A DNA stretch of 64,000 nucleotides from JAIOSF01 sp047159865 (GTDB lineage Bacteria; Campylobacterota; Campylobacteria; Campylobacterales; Arcobacteraceae): NCBI RefSeq assembly GCF_047159865.1, contig NZ_AP038804.1:992001-1056000 (forward strand), in the 5' to 3' direction. Every line of letters starts with the position of its first letter. Positions within the stretch are counted from its first letter, which is position 1. A program made the position numbers and the translations under genes. The notes under the pieces were generated by a model. It was not told the origin of the DNA. It saw nothing but the letters and a program-made list of their open reading frames with translations, and did no database searches. Shown here piece by piece: positions 26,104-35,158 of the stretch.

Positions 26104-27236
26104 AAATTTGTACAAAATGTGTAATGCCAAATACAAAACCTGATCTTCACTTTGATGAAAATGGAGTATGTGATGCTTGTAGATCACAAGAATCAAAAAA
26201 CAAAGAGATAGACTGGAAAGCTAGAGAAAAAGAGTTTTTAGAACTTGTAAAAAATTATAAGTCTCATCCAGATTATGACTGTATCATAGGAGTAAGTGGA
26301 GGAAAAGATTCGACCTATCAAGTTTTGAAAGTACTTGAGTTAGGACTCAACCCTCTTTGTGTATGTTTTGAACCTACAATTCCAACGCAAATAGGACGAA
26401 AAAACCTTGATAATTTGAATAATTTAGGTGTAGATTTAATCCATATAAAAAGAAATCCCATAGTTTATAAAAAACTAGCAAAAGAAGCTTTTCAAAGAAC
26501 AGGTGATAATGAATGGCAAAACCATTTAGGTATATTTACTACTGTTCCAAAAATGGCAGTAAATTTTAATATACCACTTATTATATGGGGAGAGAGTCCT
26601 CAGCTAGAATATGGAGGACCAGCTTCGAGTAAAACAAGAAATACACTTGATAGGCAATGGCTTGAAGAGTTTGGTGGACTTTTGGGAAATAGAATTTCTG
26701 ATATGATAGGAGTTGATGGTTTAACACAAAAAGACTTATCTTTATATACTTATGTAGAAGATGAAGATATTCATAGAGTTGGTGTTACTGGATTATTTTT
26801 AGGATACTATTTCAAGTGGGATTTAAGGGAAGTTCTTACAAAGGCACAAGAACATGGATTTACAGTTCAAGATAGAGCCGTTGAAACAACTTATGAAAAT
26901 TTTGAAAATTTAGACTGCTATAGTAACCACCTACATGACTATTTAAAATATGTCAAATATGGCTACGGTAGAGCTACTGATAATGCTTGTTTAGATATTC
27001 GTCTTGGGTATATATCAAGAGAAGAAGGTGTGAGATTAGTAAATAAATATGATGGGATTCCACCTAAAAAAGCTATTAAAGAGTATCTTGAATACACAGG
27101 TTTTACGCAAAAAGGGTTTGATAAAATTGTAGATTCGTATACAAATAAAAGAATTTTTAAAAGAGATGAGAATGGAAAATTTTTAAAAGATATTGATGGA
27201 TCATTAGTAAAAAAAGAAGAGTATCTTGTCAAATAA
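26100..27236 (+). CDS. N-acetyl sugar amidotransferase (PseA/WbpG family)
   Basis: A 378-residue PP-loop enzyme. The N-terminus CTKCVMPNTKPDLHFDENG with later CDAC gives four cysteines; the ATP-pyrophosphatase loop is IGVSGGKDSTYQV (about 63-75). WGESPQLEYGGPAS (about 161-174) is conserved in the WbpG/PseA family that turns an N-acetyl group into an acetamidino group. It overlaps hisH, and WbpG-type enzymes obtain ammonia from a dedicated HisH/HisF pair, which is what follows here. The substrate may be pseudaminic acid or another sugar made by the downstream genes. Confidence 0.9.
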   Translation: MKICTKCVMPNTKPDLHFDENGVCDACRSQESKNKEIDWKAREKEFLELVKNYKSHPDYDCIIGVSGGKDSTYQVLKVLELGLNPLCVCFEPTIPTQIGRKNLDNLNNLGVDLIHIKRNPIVYKKLAKEAFQRTGDNEWQNHLGIFTTVPKMAVNFNIPLIIWGESPQLEYGGPASSKTRNTLDRQWLEEFGGLLGNRISDMIGVDGLTQKDLSLYTYVEDEDIHRVGVTGLFLGYYFKWDLREVLTKAQEHGFTVQDRAVETTYENFENLDCYSNHLHDYLKYVKYGYGRATDNACLDIRLGYISREEGVRLVNKYDGIPPKKAIKEYLEYTGFTQKGFDKIVDSYTNKRIFKRDENGKFLKDIDGSLVKKEEYLVK

Positions 27237-27849
27237 TAGCTTAGTAATCATTGACTATAAAATGGGTAATCTTCGCTCAGTACAAAAAGCTTTTGAAAAA
27301 ATAGGCTGTGAAGCTATAATATCTAATGATATAAAAACTATTTCCAATGCAGATAAACTTGTTTTACCGGGTGTTGGTGCATTTAAAGATGGTATGAGAT
27401 ATTTAGAAGAATTAAATTTAATAAAAATTCTTAATAAAAAAGTGATAGAAGATAAAACTCCTCTTTTAGGTATCTGCTTAGGGATGCAACTATTGGCAAA
27501 TAAAAGTTATGAGAATGGGGAAACTTTAGGATTGGGGTGGATTGATGCAGAGGTTGTTAAATTTACTGTTGATACTCAAAAATTAAAAATTCCTCATGTA
27601 GGATGGAATGAAATTTCATTTCAAAATGAACAAAATAAATTATTTGCCAACATAGATAATCACAAAGATTTTTATTTTGTACACTCATACTACTTTAAAG
27701 AAAAAGAAAAAGTATCTATTGCTACAACTGATTATGGATTTGAATTTACTTCTGCCATAGCCAAAAATAATATTTTTGCAGTACAGTTTCATCCTGAAAA
27801 AAGTCAAACAGATGGTTTACAAATACTCAAAAATTTTTGGGAGCTATAA
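27226..27849 (+). CDS. hisH: HisH-type glutamine amidotransferase of the sugar pathway
   Basis: A 207-residue class I glutaminase. The nucleophile elbow is LLGICLGMQLL (Cys at about 83), and the His-Glu pair is in VQFHPEKSQ (about 188-196). It releases ammonia for its partner. Because it lies between a PseA-like amidotransferase and a HisF homologue, and no other his genes are near, it is probably the sugar-dedicated copy rather than the histidine-pathway subunit. The start is TTG inside the previous gene. Confidence 0.88.
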   Translation: MSNNSLVIIDYKMGNLRSVQKAFEKIGCEAIISNDIKTISNADKLVLPGVGAFKDGMRYLEELNLIKILNKKVIEDKTPLLGICLGMQLLANKSYENGETLGLGWIDAEVVKFTVDTQKLKIPHVGWNEISFQNEQNKLFANIDNHKDFYFVHSYYFKEKEKVSIATTDYGFEFTSAIAKNNIFAVQFHPEKSQTDGLQILKNFWEL

Positions 27850-27851
27850 AA

Positions 27852-28631
27852 ATGTTAAAACATAGAGTAATACCTTGTGTTCTTTTAAAAGATTGGCAGC
27901 TTGTAAAAAGTGTACAATTTGATTCTTTTAGAACAGTTGGTCATCCAACTTCAACTGCAAGGATTTACAACTCTCGTAATGTAGATGAACTAATAGTTTT
28001 GGATATAGATGCTAGCTTACATAATGAAGAGATCAATACTGAAATTATAACAGATATAGCAGACGAGTGCTTTATGCCACTTACCATAGGTGGGGGAATA
28101 AACTCCATAGAAGATATATATAAAGTATTAAATGCTGGTGCTGATAAAGTATCTATAAATTCAAAAGCGATTAAGGATAAAAACTTTATAAAAAAAGCTT
28201 CTTCTATCTTTGGTTCACAATGTATTGTCTGTTCAATCGATGTCAAAAAACAAGATAACCATTACAAAGTCTATACGAGAAAAGATGGTATTTTAGATAT
28301 TGATCCATTAACATTAGCCTTAGAGTATGAAAAATATGGTGCAGGAGAAATTCTTTTAACCTCTGTGGATAATGATGGAACAACAAATGGTTATGATTTA
28401 GAACTTTTAGATTACTTTCAAAATAAACTATCAATTCCAATCATCATAAATGGAGGAGCTGGAACTCCAAAACATTGTGTAGAAGCTATAAAAAATGGGG
28501 CAGATGCTATTGCCGCTGCGTATATATTTCACTTCTCTAAATACACACCAAATGATATTAAACGAGAGTTGGATAACAATAACATCGATGTAAGAATTCT
28601 AAATAATAAAGGAGTTGATAATGAACAATAA
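27852..28631 (+). CDS. hisF: HisF-type ammonia-channel barrel protein of the sugar pathway
   Basis: A 259-residue (beta-alpha)8 barrel. RVIPCVLLKD (about 4-13) has a Leu/Lys arrangement; LDIDAS, TIGGGINSIEDI and IINGGAGTPKHCVEAIKNGADAIAAA keep the phosphate-binding loops. Canonical HisF has DVKDGRVVK near the N-terminus; here this region reads KDWQLVKSVQFDSFRTVGHP, typical of the WbpI/HisF2 paralogues that serve sugar amidotransferases. ATG 27852 with GGGAG eight bases upstream is preferred over an in-frame TTG at 27837. Confidence 0.88.
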   Translation: MLKHRVIPCVLLKDWQLVKSVQFDSFRTVGHPTSTARIYNSRNVDELIVLDIDASLHNEEINTEIITDIADECFMPLTIGGGINSIEDIYKVLNAGADKVSINSKAIKDKNFIKKASSIFGSQCIVCSIDVKKQDNHYKVYTRKDGILDIDPLTLALEYEKYGAGEILLTSVDNDGTTNGYDLELLDYFQNKLSIPIIINGGAGTPKHCVEAIKNGADAIAAAYIFHFSKYTPNDIKRELDNNNIDVRILNNKGVDNEQ

Positions 28632-29901
28632 AAATATTTTTTTAAGATCAAACCGTTTATACTTTGAACCACTCGAAGAAAAACACCTAAATGTTAGCTA
28701 CATAAATTGGCTAAATGGTTCTAAAATAACACAATACAACTCTCATGGAGTTTTTCCAAATACAAAAGAAAAAACATCCCGTTATGTTGAAGATATTCAA
28801 AATGATTCCTCTTGTATAGTTTTAGCAATTTTTGATCAATTAACCCATAAGCATATCGGAAATATTGCTATTCAAGATATTGACCTTTTAAATTCTACTT
28901 GTGAGATTTCTATATTACTCGGAGATAGAGATTATTGGTCCAGTGGATATGGATACGAGGCTTTTCATAGAGTAATACAACATTGTTTTAACAAGTTAAA
29001 CCTTCATAAAGTTTCAGCCGGTACAACGAGTGACAACATAGGTATGCAAAAAGTTGCAGAAAAACTAGGAATGAAACTTGAAGGTACTAGACGATCTGAG
29101 ATTAGAAGAGATTCCTCTTATTTTGATATCTATTTGTATGGATTATTAAAAGATGAATATAGAAAACCAAAACAAAAAATAGTAGCCTCAATAGAAGCAA
29201 GAATGACATCAAGTAGATTACCAGGAAAAGTTTTAAAAAAAATAAATAATATTCCTGCTTTAGAACTTATGGTTAAAAGAGTTAAAAGATCTAAAAAACT
29301 TGATGAAATTATTATTGCTACAACTACGAATACAGAAGATGATCCTATTATAAAATGGTGTGAAATAAATGAAATCAAGTATTATAGAGGAAGTGAAAAT
29401 AATGTTTATGAAAGAGTTTTAAATTCTCATATTGTAAATAACAGCGATATAGTAATTGAACTCACAGGTGACTGTCCTCTTATAGACCCAAAACTCATTG
29501 ATGAAGTTATTGAGTGTTACTTAAACAATGATTATGAATATGTATCAAACTGTATTGAAGAAACATATCCTTTAGGAATGGCTGTAGAAGTTTTTTCACT
29601 AGAGGCTCTAAAAACTATTAATGATAACAGAGAGTTAGATTTTATAGATAAAGAACATGTATCTGCATTTTTTTATACCTCAAATCAGTACAAAACTCAT
29701 AATATAGATGCACCAAAAAATCTTTTTTTTCCTGAACTTTCTGTAACACTAGATACTATAGAAGATTTTAATATTATAGAAAAGATTGATAATTGTTTTG
29801 AAAATGACACCTATACAATAGAAGATATTATAAAAGTTGCTCAAAAGAACCCTCAGTGGATATTAATAAACAAAGATATACATCGTAAAGGCTTAGAGTG
29901 A
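28621..29901 (+). CDS. Fusion of GNAT acetyltransferase and SpsF-type cytidylyltransferase
   Basis: A 426-residue two-domain protein. Residues 1-175 are a RimJ/PseH-like GNAT domain (YINWLNGSKITQYN, EISILLGDRDYWSSGYGYEAF, then GTTSDNIGMQKVAEKLGM). From about 185 begins a nucleotidyltransferase domain with IVASIEARMTSSRLPGKVL, VKRVKRSKKLDEIIIATTT and ELTGDCPLIDPKLID, matching SpsF/spore-coat-type and CMP-nonulosonate-type transferases. One polypeptide could N-acetylate a sugar and activate it with CTP. The start is ATG 28621 with AAAGGAG seven bases before; it overlaps the hisF-like gene by 11 bases. Confidence 0.85.
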   Translation: MNNKNIFLRSNRLYFEPLEEKHLNVSYINWLNGSKITQYNSHGVFPNTKEKTSRYVEDIQNDSSCIVLAIFDQLTHKHIGNIAIQDIDLLNSTCEISILLGDRDYWSSGYGYEAFHRVIQHCFNKLNLHKVSAGTTSDNIGMQKVAEKLGMKLEGTRRSEIRRDSSYFDIYLYGLLKDEYRKPKQKIVASIEARMTSSRLPGKVLKKINNIPALELMVKRVKRSKKLDEIIIATTTNTEDDPIIKWCEINEIKYYRGSENNVYERVLNSHIVNNSDIVIELTGDCPLIDPKLIDEVIECYLNNDYEYVSNCIEETYPLGMAVEVFSLEALKTINDNRELDFIDKEHVSAFFYTSNQYKTHNIDAPKNLFFPELSVTLDTIEDFNIIEKIDNCFENDTYTIEDIIKVAQKNPQWILINKDIHRKGLE

Positions 29902-30878
29902 TTTTAAATGTTGCTGTAATTGGTCTTGGAAATATCTCCTTATTATATGATGATAAAAAAGAGACACAAACTGTTTTATCACATGTAAAAGCTTTGTACA
30001 AAAATAAGAATTTTACTTTAAAGTATTGTGTAGATATAGATACAACAAATAAAATAAAAGTAGAAGAATTCTTTCCTACAGTATCATTTTATACTGATAT
30101 TTCTATAATAGAAAATAACAATGATATTGATATTGTCGTACTAGCAACTCCAACATCTACACACTTTGAAATATTTGAGAAACTCAAAAAAAATAAAAAC
30201 ATACAATACTTTTTAATAGAAAAACCACTATTTGATAGAAAGCATACTTTAGATTTTTTTGATAAAAGTATTGAAAAAAAGCTTATTATTAATTATATAA
30301 GAGTTTTTGAACCAAATATTCAAGAATTTCAAAAACAAATAGATACTCTTTTATTTGGGGAGCCTCAAAAAATTATTGGAACTTACACTAAGGGTATCAA
30401 AAATAATGGTAGCCACTTTATCAGTCTTATAAACTTTTTGTTTAATAATCCAAAAATTCATGATATCAAAATACTCTCTTCACAAAAAGGAATTGAAAAT
30501 GATCTTACGCTCGATATTATGGCAATTGTGGAATACAAAGAAAAACAGATACCTTTTTACTTAATCGGATTAGATGAAAGTAAATATAGTGTATTTGATA
30601 TAGATTTTTATTTTGAGAAAGCTAAAGTAAGGATTGAGGATACTGCAAAAACCCTTACAATAAAAAAGGCAACTCAAGATACTATCTATTCTGATTATAC
30701 AACATTGGTAGATACAAAAAAAGTTTTATTGGACTTTGATAATATAATGAAATATCCCTATGAATATGTTTATAATATACTTCACAAAAACACATTTCAA
30801 ATTGATTTTGTAGAACATGAACGAAAAAATATAGAATTTTATAAACATTTAGAACAAAAGGAGTTCAATAATGAATAA
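29898..30878 (+). CDS. Gfo/Idh/MocA-family oxidoreductase
   Basis: A 326-residue NAD(P)-dependent sugar oxidoreductase. The Rossmann motif is VAVIGLGNISLLYD (about 4-17), VVLATPTSTHFEI is at about 81-93 and IEKPLF (with the catalytic Lys of the EKP motif) near 112-117. The C-terminal substrate domain is divergent. It begins with GTG overlapping the previous stop and overlaps the next ATG, so it is part of the same operon. An oxidase next to a DegT aminotransferase is the classic pair for making a 3- or 4-amino sugar (compare WbpB/WbpE), which I infer here. Confidence 0.82.
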   Translation: MILNVAVIGLGNISLLYDDKKETQTVLSHVKALYKNKNFTLKYCVDIDTTNKIKVEEFFPTVSFYTDISIIENNNDIDIVVLATPTSTHFEIFEKLKKNKNIQYFLIEKPLFDRKHTLDFFDKSIEKKLIINYIRVFEPNIQEFQKQIDTLLFGEPQKIIGTYTKGIKNNGSHFISLINFLFNNPKIHDIKILSSQKGIENDLTLDIMAIVEYKEKQIPFYLIGLDESKYSVFDIDFYFEKAKVRIEDTAKTLTIKKATQDTIYSDYTTLVDTKKVLLDFDNIMKYPYEYVYNILHKNTFQIDFVEHERKNIEFYKHLEQKEFNNE

Positions 30879-32160
30879 GCTAGCAATTAATGGTGGTACA
30901 AAAGTAAGAACAAAAAAACTTCCTAAATATAATTCAATGGGAGAAAAGGAGATAGATGCGGTAACTAAAGTTATGAAAAATGGAGTGTTATCAAAATTTA
31001 TTGGAGCTTGGTGTGATGATTTTTATGGAGGGGAAAAAGTACAAGAGTTTGAAAAAAAATGGAGTCAAAAATTTGATGCTAAACATACAATAAGTGTTAA
31101 CTCAAATAGTTCTGGTATTGTAGCTGCATTAGGTGCTTGTGGCATTGGACTTGGAGATGAAGTCATAGTAAGTCCTTACTCTATGTCTATTTCAGCAACA
31201 GCTCCTTTTGTATACAATGCTACACCTGTTTTTTGTGACCTTAATACAGATAATTATGGCTTTGATACAGAACACTTAAAAAGCCTAATTAATGGAAATA
31301 CAAGAGTTATCATAGTTGTCCATATTTTTGGAATCCCCTCTGATATGGATGAAATATTGAGCATTGCAAAAGAACATAACCTCTATGTGATAGAGGATTG
31401 TGCTCAAGCTCCTCTTGCTACTTATAAAGATAAAAAAGTAGGTACATTAGGTGATATTGGTATTTTTAGCTTAAACTACCATAAACATATTCATACAGGT
31501 GAAGGGGGTATGTGTACAACAAACAATGATACTCTAGCAACTAAAATGCAACTCATTCGAAATCATGCAGAATCTGTAATCGAAGATAAAGGAGAAACAG
31601 CTCTTACAAATATGCTCGGATTTAATTTAAGAATAACTGAACTCCAAGCAGCTATAGGAATTGAACAGTTAAAAAAACTAGAAGATGAAGTACTCCTTCG
31701 ACAAAAATATGCAAAGATGTATGATAATGCACTTGAAAAATACCCATTTATTAAAACTAATAATTTACAAAATAGACAAAGTGCTCACTATATACAAGTG
31801 TTTGAATTTGATGAACAAATAGCTGGTATTAGCAGAGATACATTTATAGAGGCAGTTAAAGCAGAACTTGAACCTGTAGAAGATAGAGAAAATGAAGGTG
31901 TTCCTATCTATCAAGGGTATGTTAAGCCGATTTATCTACTCCCTATATTTCAACAAAGGCAAGTATATAATAAAAAGAACTTTTGTTTTAAAGATACCAT
32001 AACTTATGAAGAGGGGATTTGTCCAAATGTCGAAAAACTTCATCATCATACTTTATGGGAACATGATTTAACAAGAGGACCTCTTACTGAAGATGATATA
32101 AAAGATATTATCTTCGCATATACAAAAGTATGTGATAATATTAATGAGCTTAAAAAATAG
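30871..32160 (+). CDS. DegT/DnrJ/EryC1/StrS-family sugar aminotransferase
   Basis: A 429-residue PLP enzyme. SVNSNSSGIVAALGACGIG (about 73-91) binds cofactor phosphate, VIEDCAQAPLAT is at about 172-183, and the PLP lysine is in LNYHKHIHTGEGGM (about 198-211). NLRITELQAAIG follows. It carries a C-terminal extension of about 50 residues compared with PseC. The probable product is an amino sugar nucleotide made from the ketone formed by the adjacent oxidoreductase. Overlaps the next gene. Confidence 0.88.
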   Translation: MNKLAINGGTKVRTKKLPKYNSMGEKEIDAVTKVMKNGVLSKFIGAWCDDFYGGEKVQEFEKKWSQKFDAKHTISVNSNSSGIVAALGACGIGLGDEVIVSPYSMSISATAPFVYNATPVFCDLNTDNYGFDTEHLKSLINGNTRVIIVVHIFGIPSDMDEILSIAKEHNLYVIEDCAQAPLATYKDKKVGTLGDIGIFSLNYHKHIHTGEGGMCTTNNDTLATKMQLIRNHAESVIEDKGETALTNMLGFNLRITELQAAIGIEQLKKLEDEVLLRQKYAKMYDNALEKYPFIKTNNLQNRQSAHYIQVFEFDEQIAGISRDTFIEAVKAELEPVEDRENEGVPIYQGYVKPIYLLPIFQQRQVYNKKNFCFKDTITYEEGICPNVEKLHHHTLWEHDLTRGPLTEDDIKDIIFAYTKVCDNINELKK

Positions 32161-33085
32161 ACTTTTAGTATTTGCTAATGATGCAGCAAGTGCTAGTATC
32201 ACTTTAGCATACACTTATCTTTATAAAGAGCAATACAAAGAGATATTAGTCTTTCCTTATGATAATGTTGCTAAAAATATTTATAAAGAATATATCCCTT
32301 CTTTAATATGTGAAAAAAAAGTTCCTTTTCAACCTACTGATGTGATTGTTACAGGTACATCTGGTATTGATCCCTCGTATGAGATAAATACAATTGTTCA
32401 AGCTAAAATAGAAGAGGTAACTAAAGTAATTGTATTAGTTGATAATACAATACATTTTAATATGAGATTTGTATATAAAGATAAGCTGTTACCTGAAAAA
32501 TATACTCCCGATGAGATTTGGGTATTTCAAAAAAAATTTAAATCCAATATTAAATATATAGATCACAAAATAATCTTTAAAGATGATATCTACACGCAGT
32601 TTTTACATCAAGTTTTCAAGAGATTTAATCTAAATAGTATTCATCCCTTTATAAAAGAAAATAAAGAGAATTATCTTGTCATTTTAACAGAATATATTTA
32701 TGATTTTTATAGACTTGAGTATGGATTTAATGAATATGATATGCTACAAGATATTTTAGAAGGAATAGAGAAGTCAAGTTTAAATATTCCCATATTTTTA
32801 AAATTACATCCCAAAGAGTACAGTGAAAAATTTAATATCTTATTACGAAAATATTCTCATCTTAATATAGTAAAGGACTCTTGTAATATACAAGAACTTA
32901 TCTATTATTCTAAAATTGTTTTTGGTATCAATTCTTCTGTTTTTAAAGAGTGTACCTTATTAAAAAAACCAACATATAGTCTTCAAATTGATTCAAAAAA
33001 AGTCATTATTCCTTCTTATTTAGATAAAAAGTTTATCATAAATAGTAACGAAGAGTTAAATTTAGTATTAAAAAAATACTTTTAG
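32144..33085 (+). CDS. Possible glycosyltransferase of surface sugar synthesis (polysialyltransferase-like)
   Basis: About 313 residues, no signal peptide or membrane helix. The first part reads LLVFANDAASASITLAYTYLYK, an opening often seen in surface-carbohydrate proteins; the second half has IPIFLKLHPKEYS (about 212-224) and IVFGINSSVFKECTLLKKPTY (about 256-276), which resemble the HP and SSV motifs of polysialyl/sialyltransferase-type GT-B enzymes. A transfer role for the sugar assembled by this island is plausible but unproven. ATG 32144 and GTG 32132 are both possible starts. It converges with the Maf gene on the other strand, overlapping by four bases. Confidence 0.5.
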   Translation: MSLKNRLLVFANDAASASITLAYTYLYKEQYKEILVFPYDNVAKNIYKEYIPSLICEKKVPFQPTDVIVTGTSGIDPSYEINTIVQAKIEEVTKVIVLVDNTIHFNMRFVYKDKLLPEKYTPDEIWVFQKKFKSNIKYIDHKIIFKDDIYTQFLHQVFKRFNLNSIHPFIKENKENYLVILTEYIYDFYRLEYGFNEYDMLQDILEGIEKSSLNIPIFLKLHPKEYSEKFNILLRKYSHLNIVKDSCNIQELIYYSKIVFGINSSVFKECTLLKKPTYSLQIDSKKVIIPSYLDKKFIINSNEELNLVLKKYF

Positions 33086-35049
33086 CTTATTGCATCTTTC
33101 ATATCTTTAAATACTGCAATAACACCTTTCGCCCAATGATCTCTTAATAGTTCTAAATTTTTTTGAGTATATAGTTTTTTTTGTTTTAAATTGATTGTAA
33201 AGTTTATATAACTATCAACTAAATGTGTGTATTCTAAAAAAACACTTCCAAATACATCAACAGATAATTCTTTTGCTTTTTCCAATATCCATATCATAAA
33301 ATCAAGTTTTTTAGTAAGAAAATCATCTCTTGAAATTATTTTTTGTTTCTGAAACTTTTTAGCTCGAAGTATAATACTATTAATAATTTTAATGTCATCT
33401 TTATAGCAGTCTATTTCTAACACTTGAGATATATTATCAAAAATATTTATAAAATTTATATCTTTCATATCAATATTTGCTGAATATTCTATAAAAGTAT
33501 CTTTTGTCATTGGCTCTAGACCATTTATATATACACCATCAGATAAATTATATGCTTCATACTTTAAATATTCTTTCATATTCCCTATAACATTATCATA
33601 GTTACTTCTGAAACTTATCAATGATCTATTTGTTTTAACTATCTCTCTTAAATTTCCTTTTACCTCTAAAATATCTTCTTTTGAAATAATATCTTCTTTA
33701 CTTTTTTCTATCTCTAAAAACTCAGTTTGACTATAAGCACTATCAGAACTATATCTTTCTCCTGTTTCCTGATGAAATGCAGCATCATTTCCTATTGTAT
33801 AGAGTTTTTTGCCACCTAAGTGTGCCATAACATGAAATGCAAAAGTTCCTACATTTGGTACACTTCCAAGACATCCAATTTCTTTATTTATAGTTGTAAA
33901 CTGACTAACATAGTAGTTTAATTTTCTTTCTCTCAAAATATCCATCACATCGGGATGTTGTTGAGATAGAAGAATAATTACACTATTTTTTAAATATTCA
34001 GGGTTTTCTGTAGTTAAAAATTCTGCACATAAAGGAGATGGATCAATCGAAAATATAACATCTGGAACTATTTGAAATTTTTCTAATTTTTTTACAATAA
34101 CATCCACACAAGCGATTATGTATTTGTCTTGATACTTTTGTATTATTTCTATATAGTCATCTAATGATGGCCCAGCACTAATTAATAATATCTCCTTCGA
34201 ACCAAACATATTTTTCTCTTGAATATCATTAACTACCAAGAATCTATCTTTTGATCTAATAAAATCTACAGTTCTTTTTACATTTTCTATAACTGCGTTA
34301 TAAGGAAATGCTCCTGCATAATTATTTTCACAAAATTCTATAAGATGTGTTTTAATATAATCCAAGTTTTTTAAAAGGGTATAATGTTTAATATTATAGT
34401 TCATATAACTATGAATACTATAAAAGTCTGTAAAATCCTGTTCCCTCTTTGCTTCGTCATCTCCAATACTTAAGACCAGTGTTCGATTTCCTTTTGCAAA
34501 TATACTATAATCCATTGTAAAAAGTGATAGTCGAAAGATTTCTAGTTCAGGTTCAACAATTAAAGTTGTATAAGATTCTATTTTTTTCTCAATTTCTTGA
34601 ATATGATACCCAAGCCCAATACCTATGTAAACAAATTTCATAATCTTTTGAAACTCTACATTTTCTAAATCTACTTTTTCATTAATAAATCCAACCACAG
34701 GAAGGACTTCTCCTAAACCATATGGCATAGATAATCTTTGAGATACACCATCTTTTCTAAGTAGATCAAGAGAACTACTCGTAGTAAAATCTACATGTTC
34801 TGCTCTTTTTTCTGCATCAATATAACTATTTGTAGCATAATAGTAACCATTATTTTCATAGTTTAATATATCAAAGTATCCATCTTTTAACTCTAAAGAA
34901 TATTGTTCTTTAATTTTACCATCTTCTAAATCCTTTGAAAATCGATTTAATTTCTCAAATATATCAAAAAAATTCTCTTTTAAAAAATTTAAATTTTTTT
35001 GATATACTATCATCACTGATTGCTGTATCTCTGCTAAATCAATATCCAT
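33082..35049 (-). CDS. Motility accessory factor (Maf, DUF115) flagellin glycosyltransferase
   Basis: A 655-residue member of the Maf family. An N-terminal helical region (1-190, including LIVEPELEIFRLSLFTMDYS) is followed by the DUF115 core with EILLISAGPSLDDYIEIIQ, YIIACVDVIVKKLEKFQIVPD and the AHLGGKKLYTIGNDAAF segment, a sialyltransferase-like fold. A helical C-terminus completes it. In Campylobacter, Helicobacter and Aeromonas, Maf proteins transfer pseudaminic or legionaminic acid onto flagellin. Position between the pse island and five flagellin genes supports this role. Confidence 0.88.
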   Translation of the reverse strand: MDIDLAEIQQSVMIVYQKNLNFLKENFFDIFEKLNRFSKDLEDGKIKEQYSLELKDGYFDILNYENNGYYYATNSYIDAEKRAEHVDFTTSSSLDLLRKDGVSQRLSMPYGLGEVLPVVGFINEKVDLENVEFQKIMKFVYIGIGLGYHIQEIEKKIESYTTLIVEPELEIFRLSLFTMDYSIFAKGNRTLVLSIGDDEAKREQDFTDFYSIHSYMNYNIKHYTLLKNLDYIKTHLIEFCENNYAGAFPYNAVIENVKRTVDFIRSKDRFLVVNDIQEKNMFGSKEILLISAGPSLDDYIEIIQKYQDKYIIACVDVIVKKLEKFQIVPDVIFSIDPSPLCAEFLTTENPEYLKNSVIILLSQQHPDVMDILRERKLNYYVSQFTTINKEIGCLGSVPNVGTFAFHVMAHLGGKKLYTIGNDAAFHQETGERYSSDSAYSQTEFLEIEKSKEDIISKEDILEVKGNLREIVKTNRSLISFRSNYDNVIGNMKEYLKYEAYNLSDGVYINGLEPMTKDTFIEYSANIDMKDINFINIFDNISQVLEIDCYKDDIKIINSIILRAKKFQKQKIISRDDFLTKKLDFMIWILEKAKELSVDVFGSVFLEYTHLVDSYINFTINLKQKKLYTQKNLELLRDHWAKGVIAVFKDMKDAIS

Positions 35050-35106
35050 AATTTATTCCTTGTTCTATGATAAAAAGATTGTATTTAAATTGTTCTACAA
35101 AGTCAA

Positions 35107-35140
35107 TAAAAAAGCCCAAGTAATCTATACTTGGGCTTAA
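35107..35140 (-). terminator. Rho-independent terminator after the last flagellin gene
   Basis: On the minus strand, stem AAGCCCAAG / CTTGGGCTT followed by a run of T, 19 bases after the flagellin stop. Confidence 0.88.
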
Positions 35141-35158
35141 AATAGATTCTTAAAATTA

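Noticed and set aside
26963..27232. Open frames on the opposite strand inside the sugar and housekeeping genes
   Set aside because: They have no ribosome site, odd composition and lie wholly inside well-recognised genes; they arise from low GC codon use.
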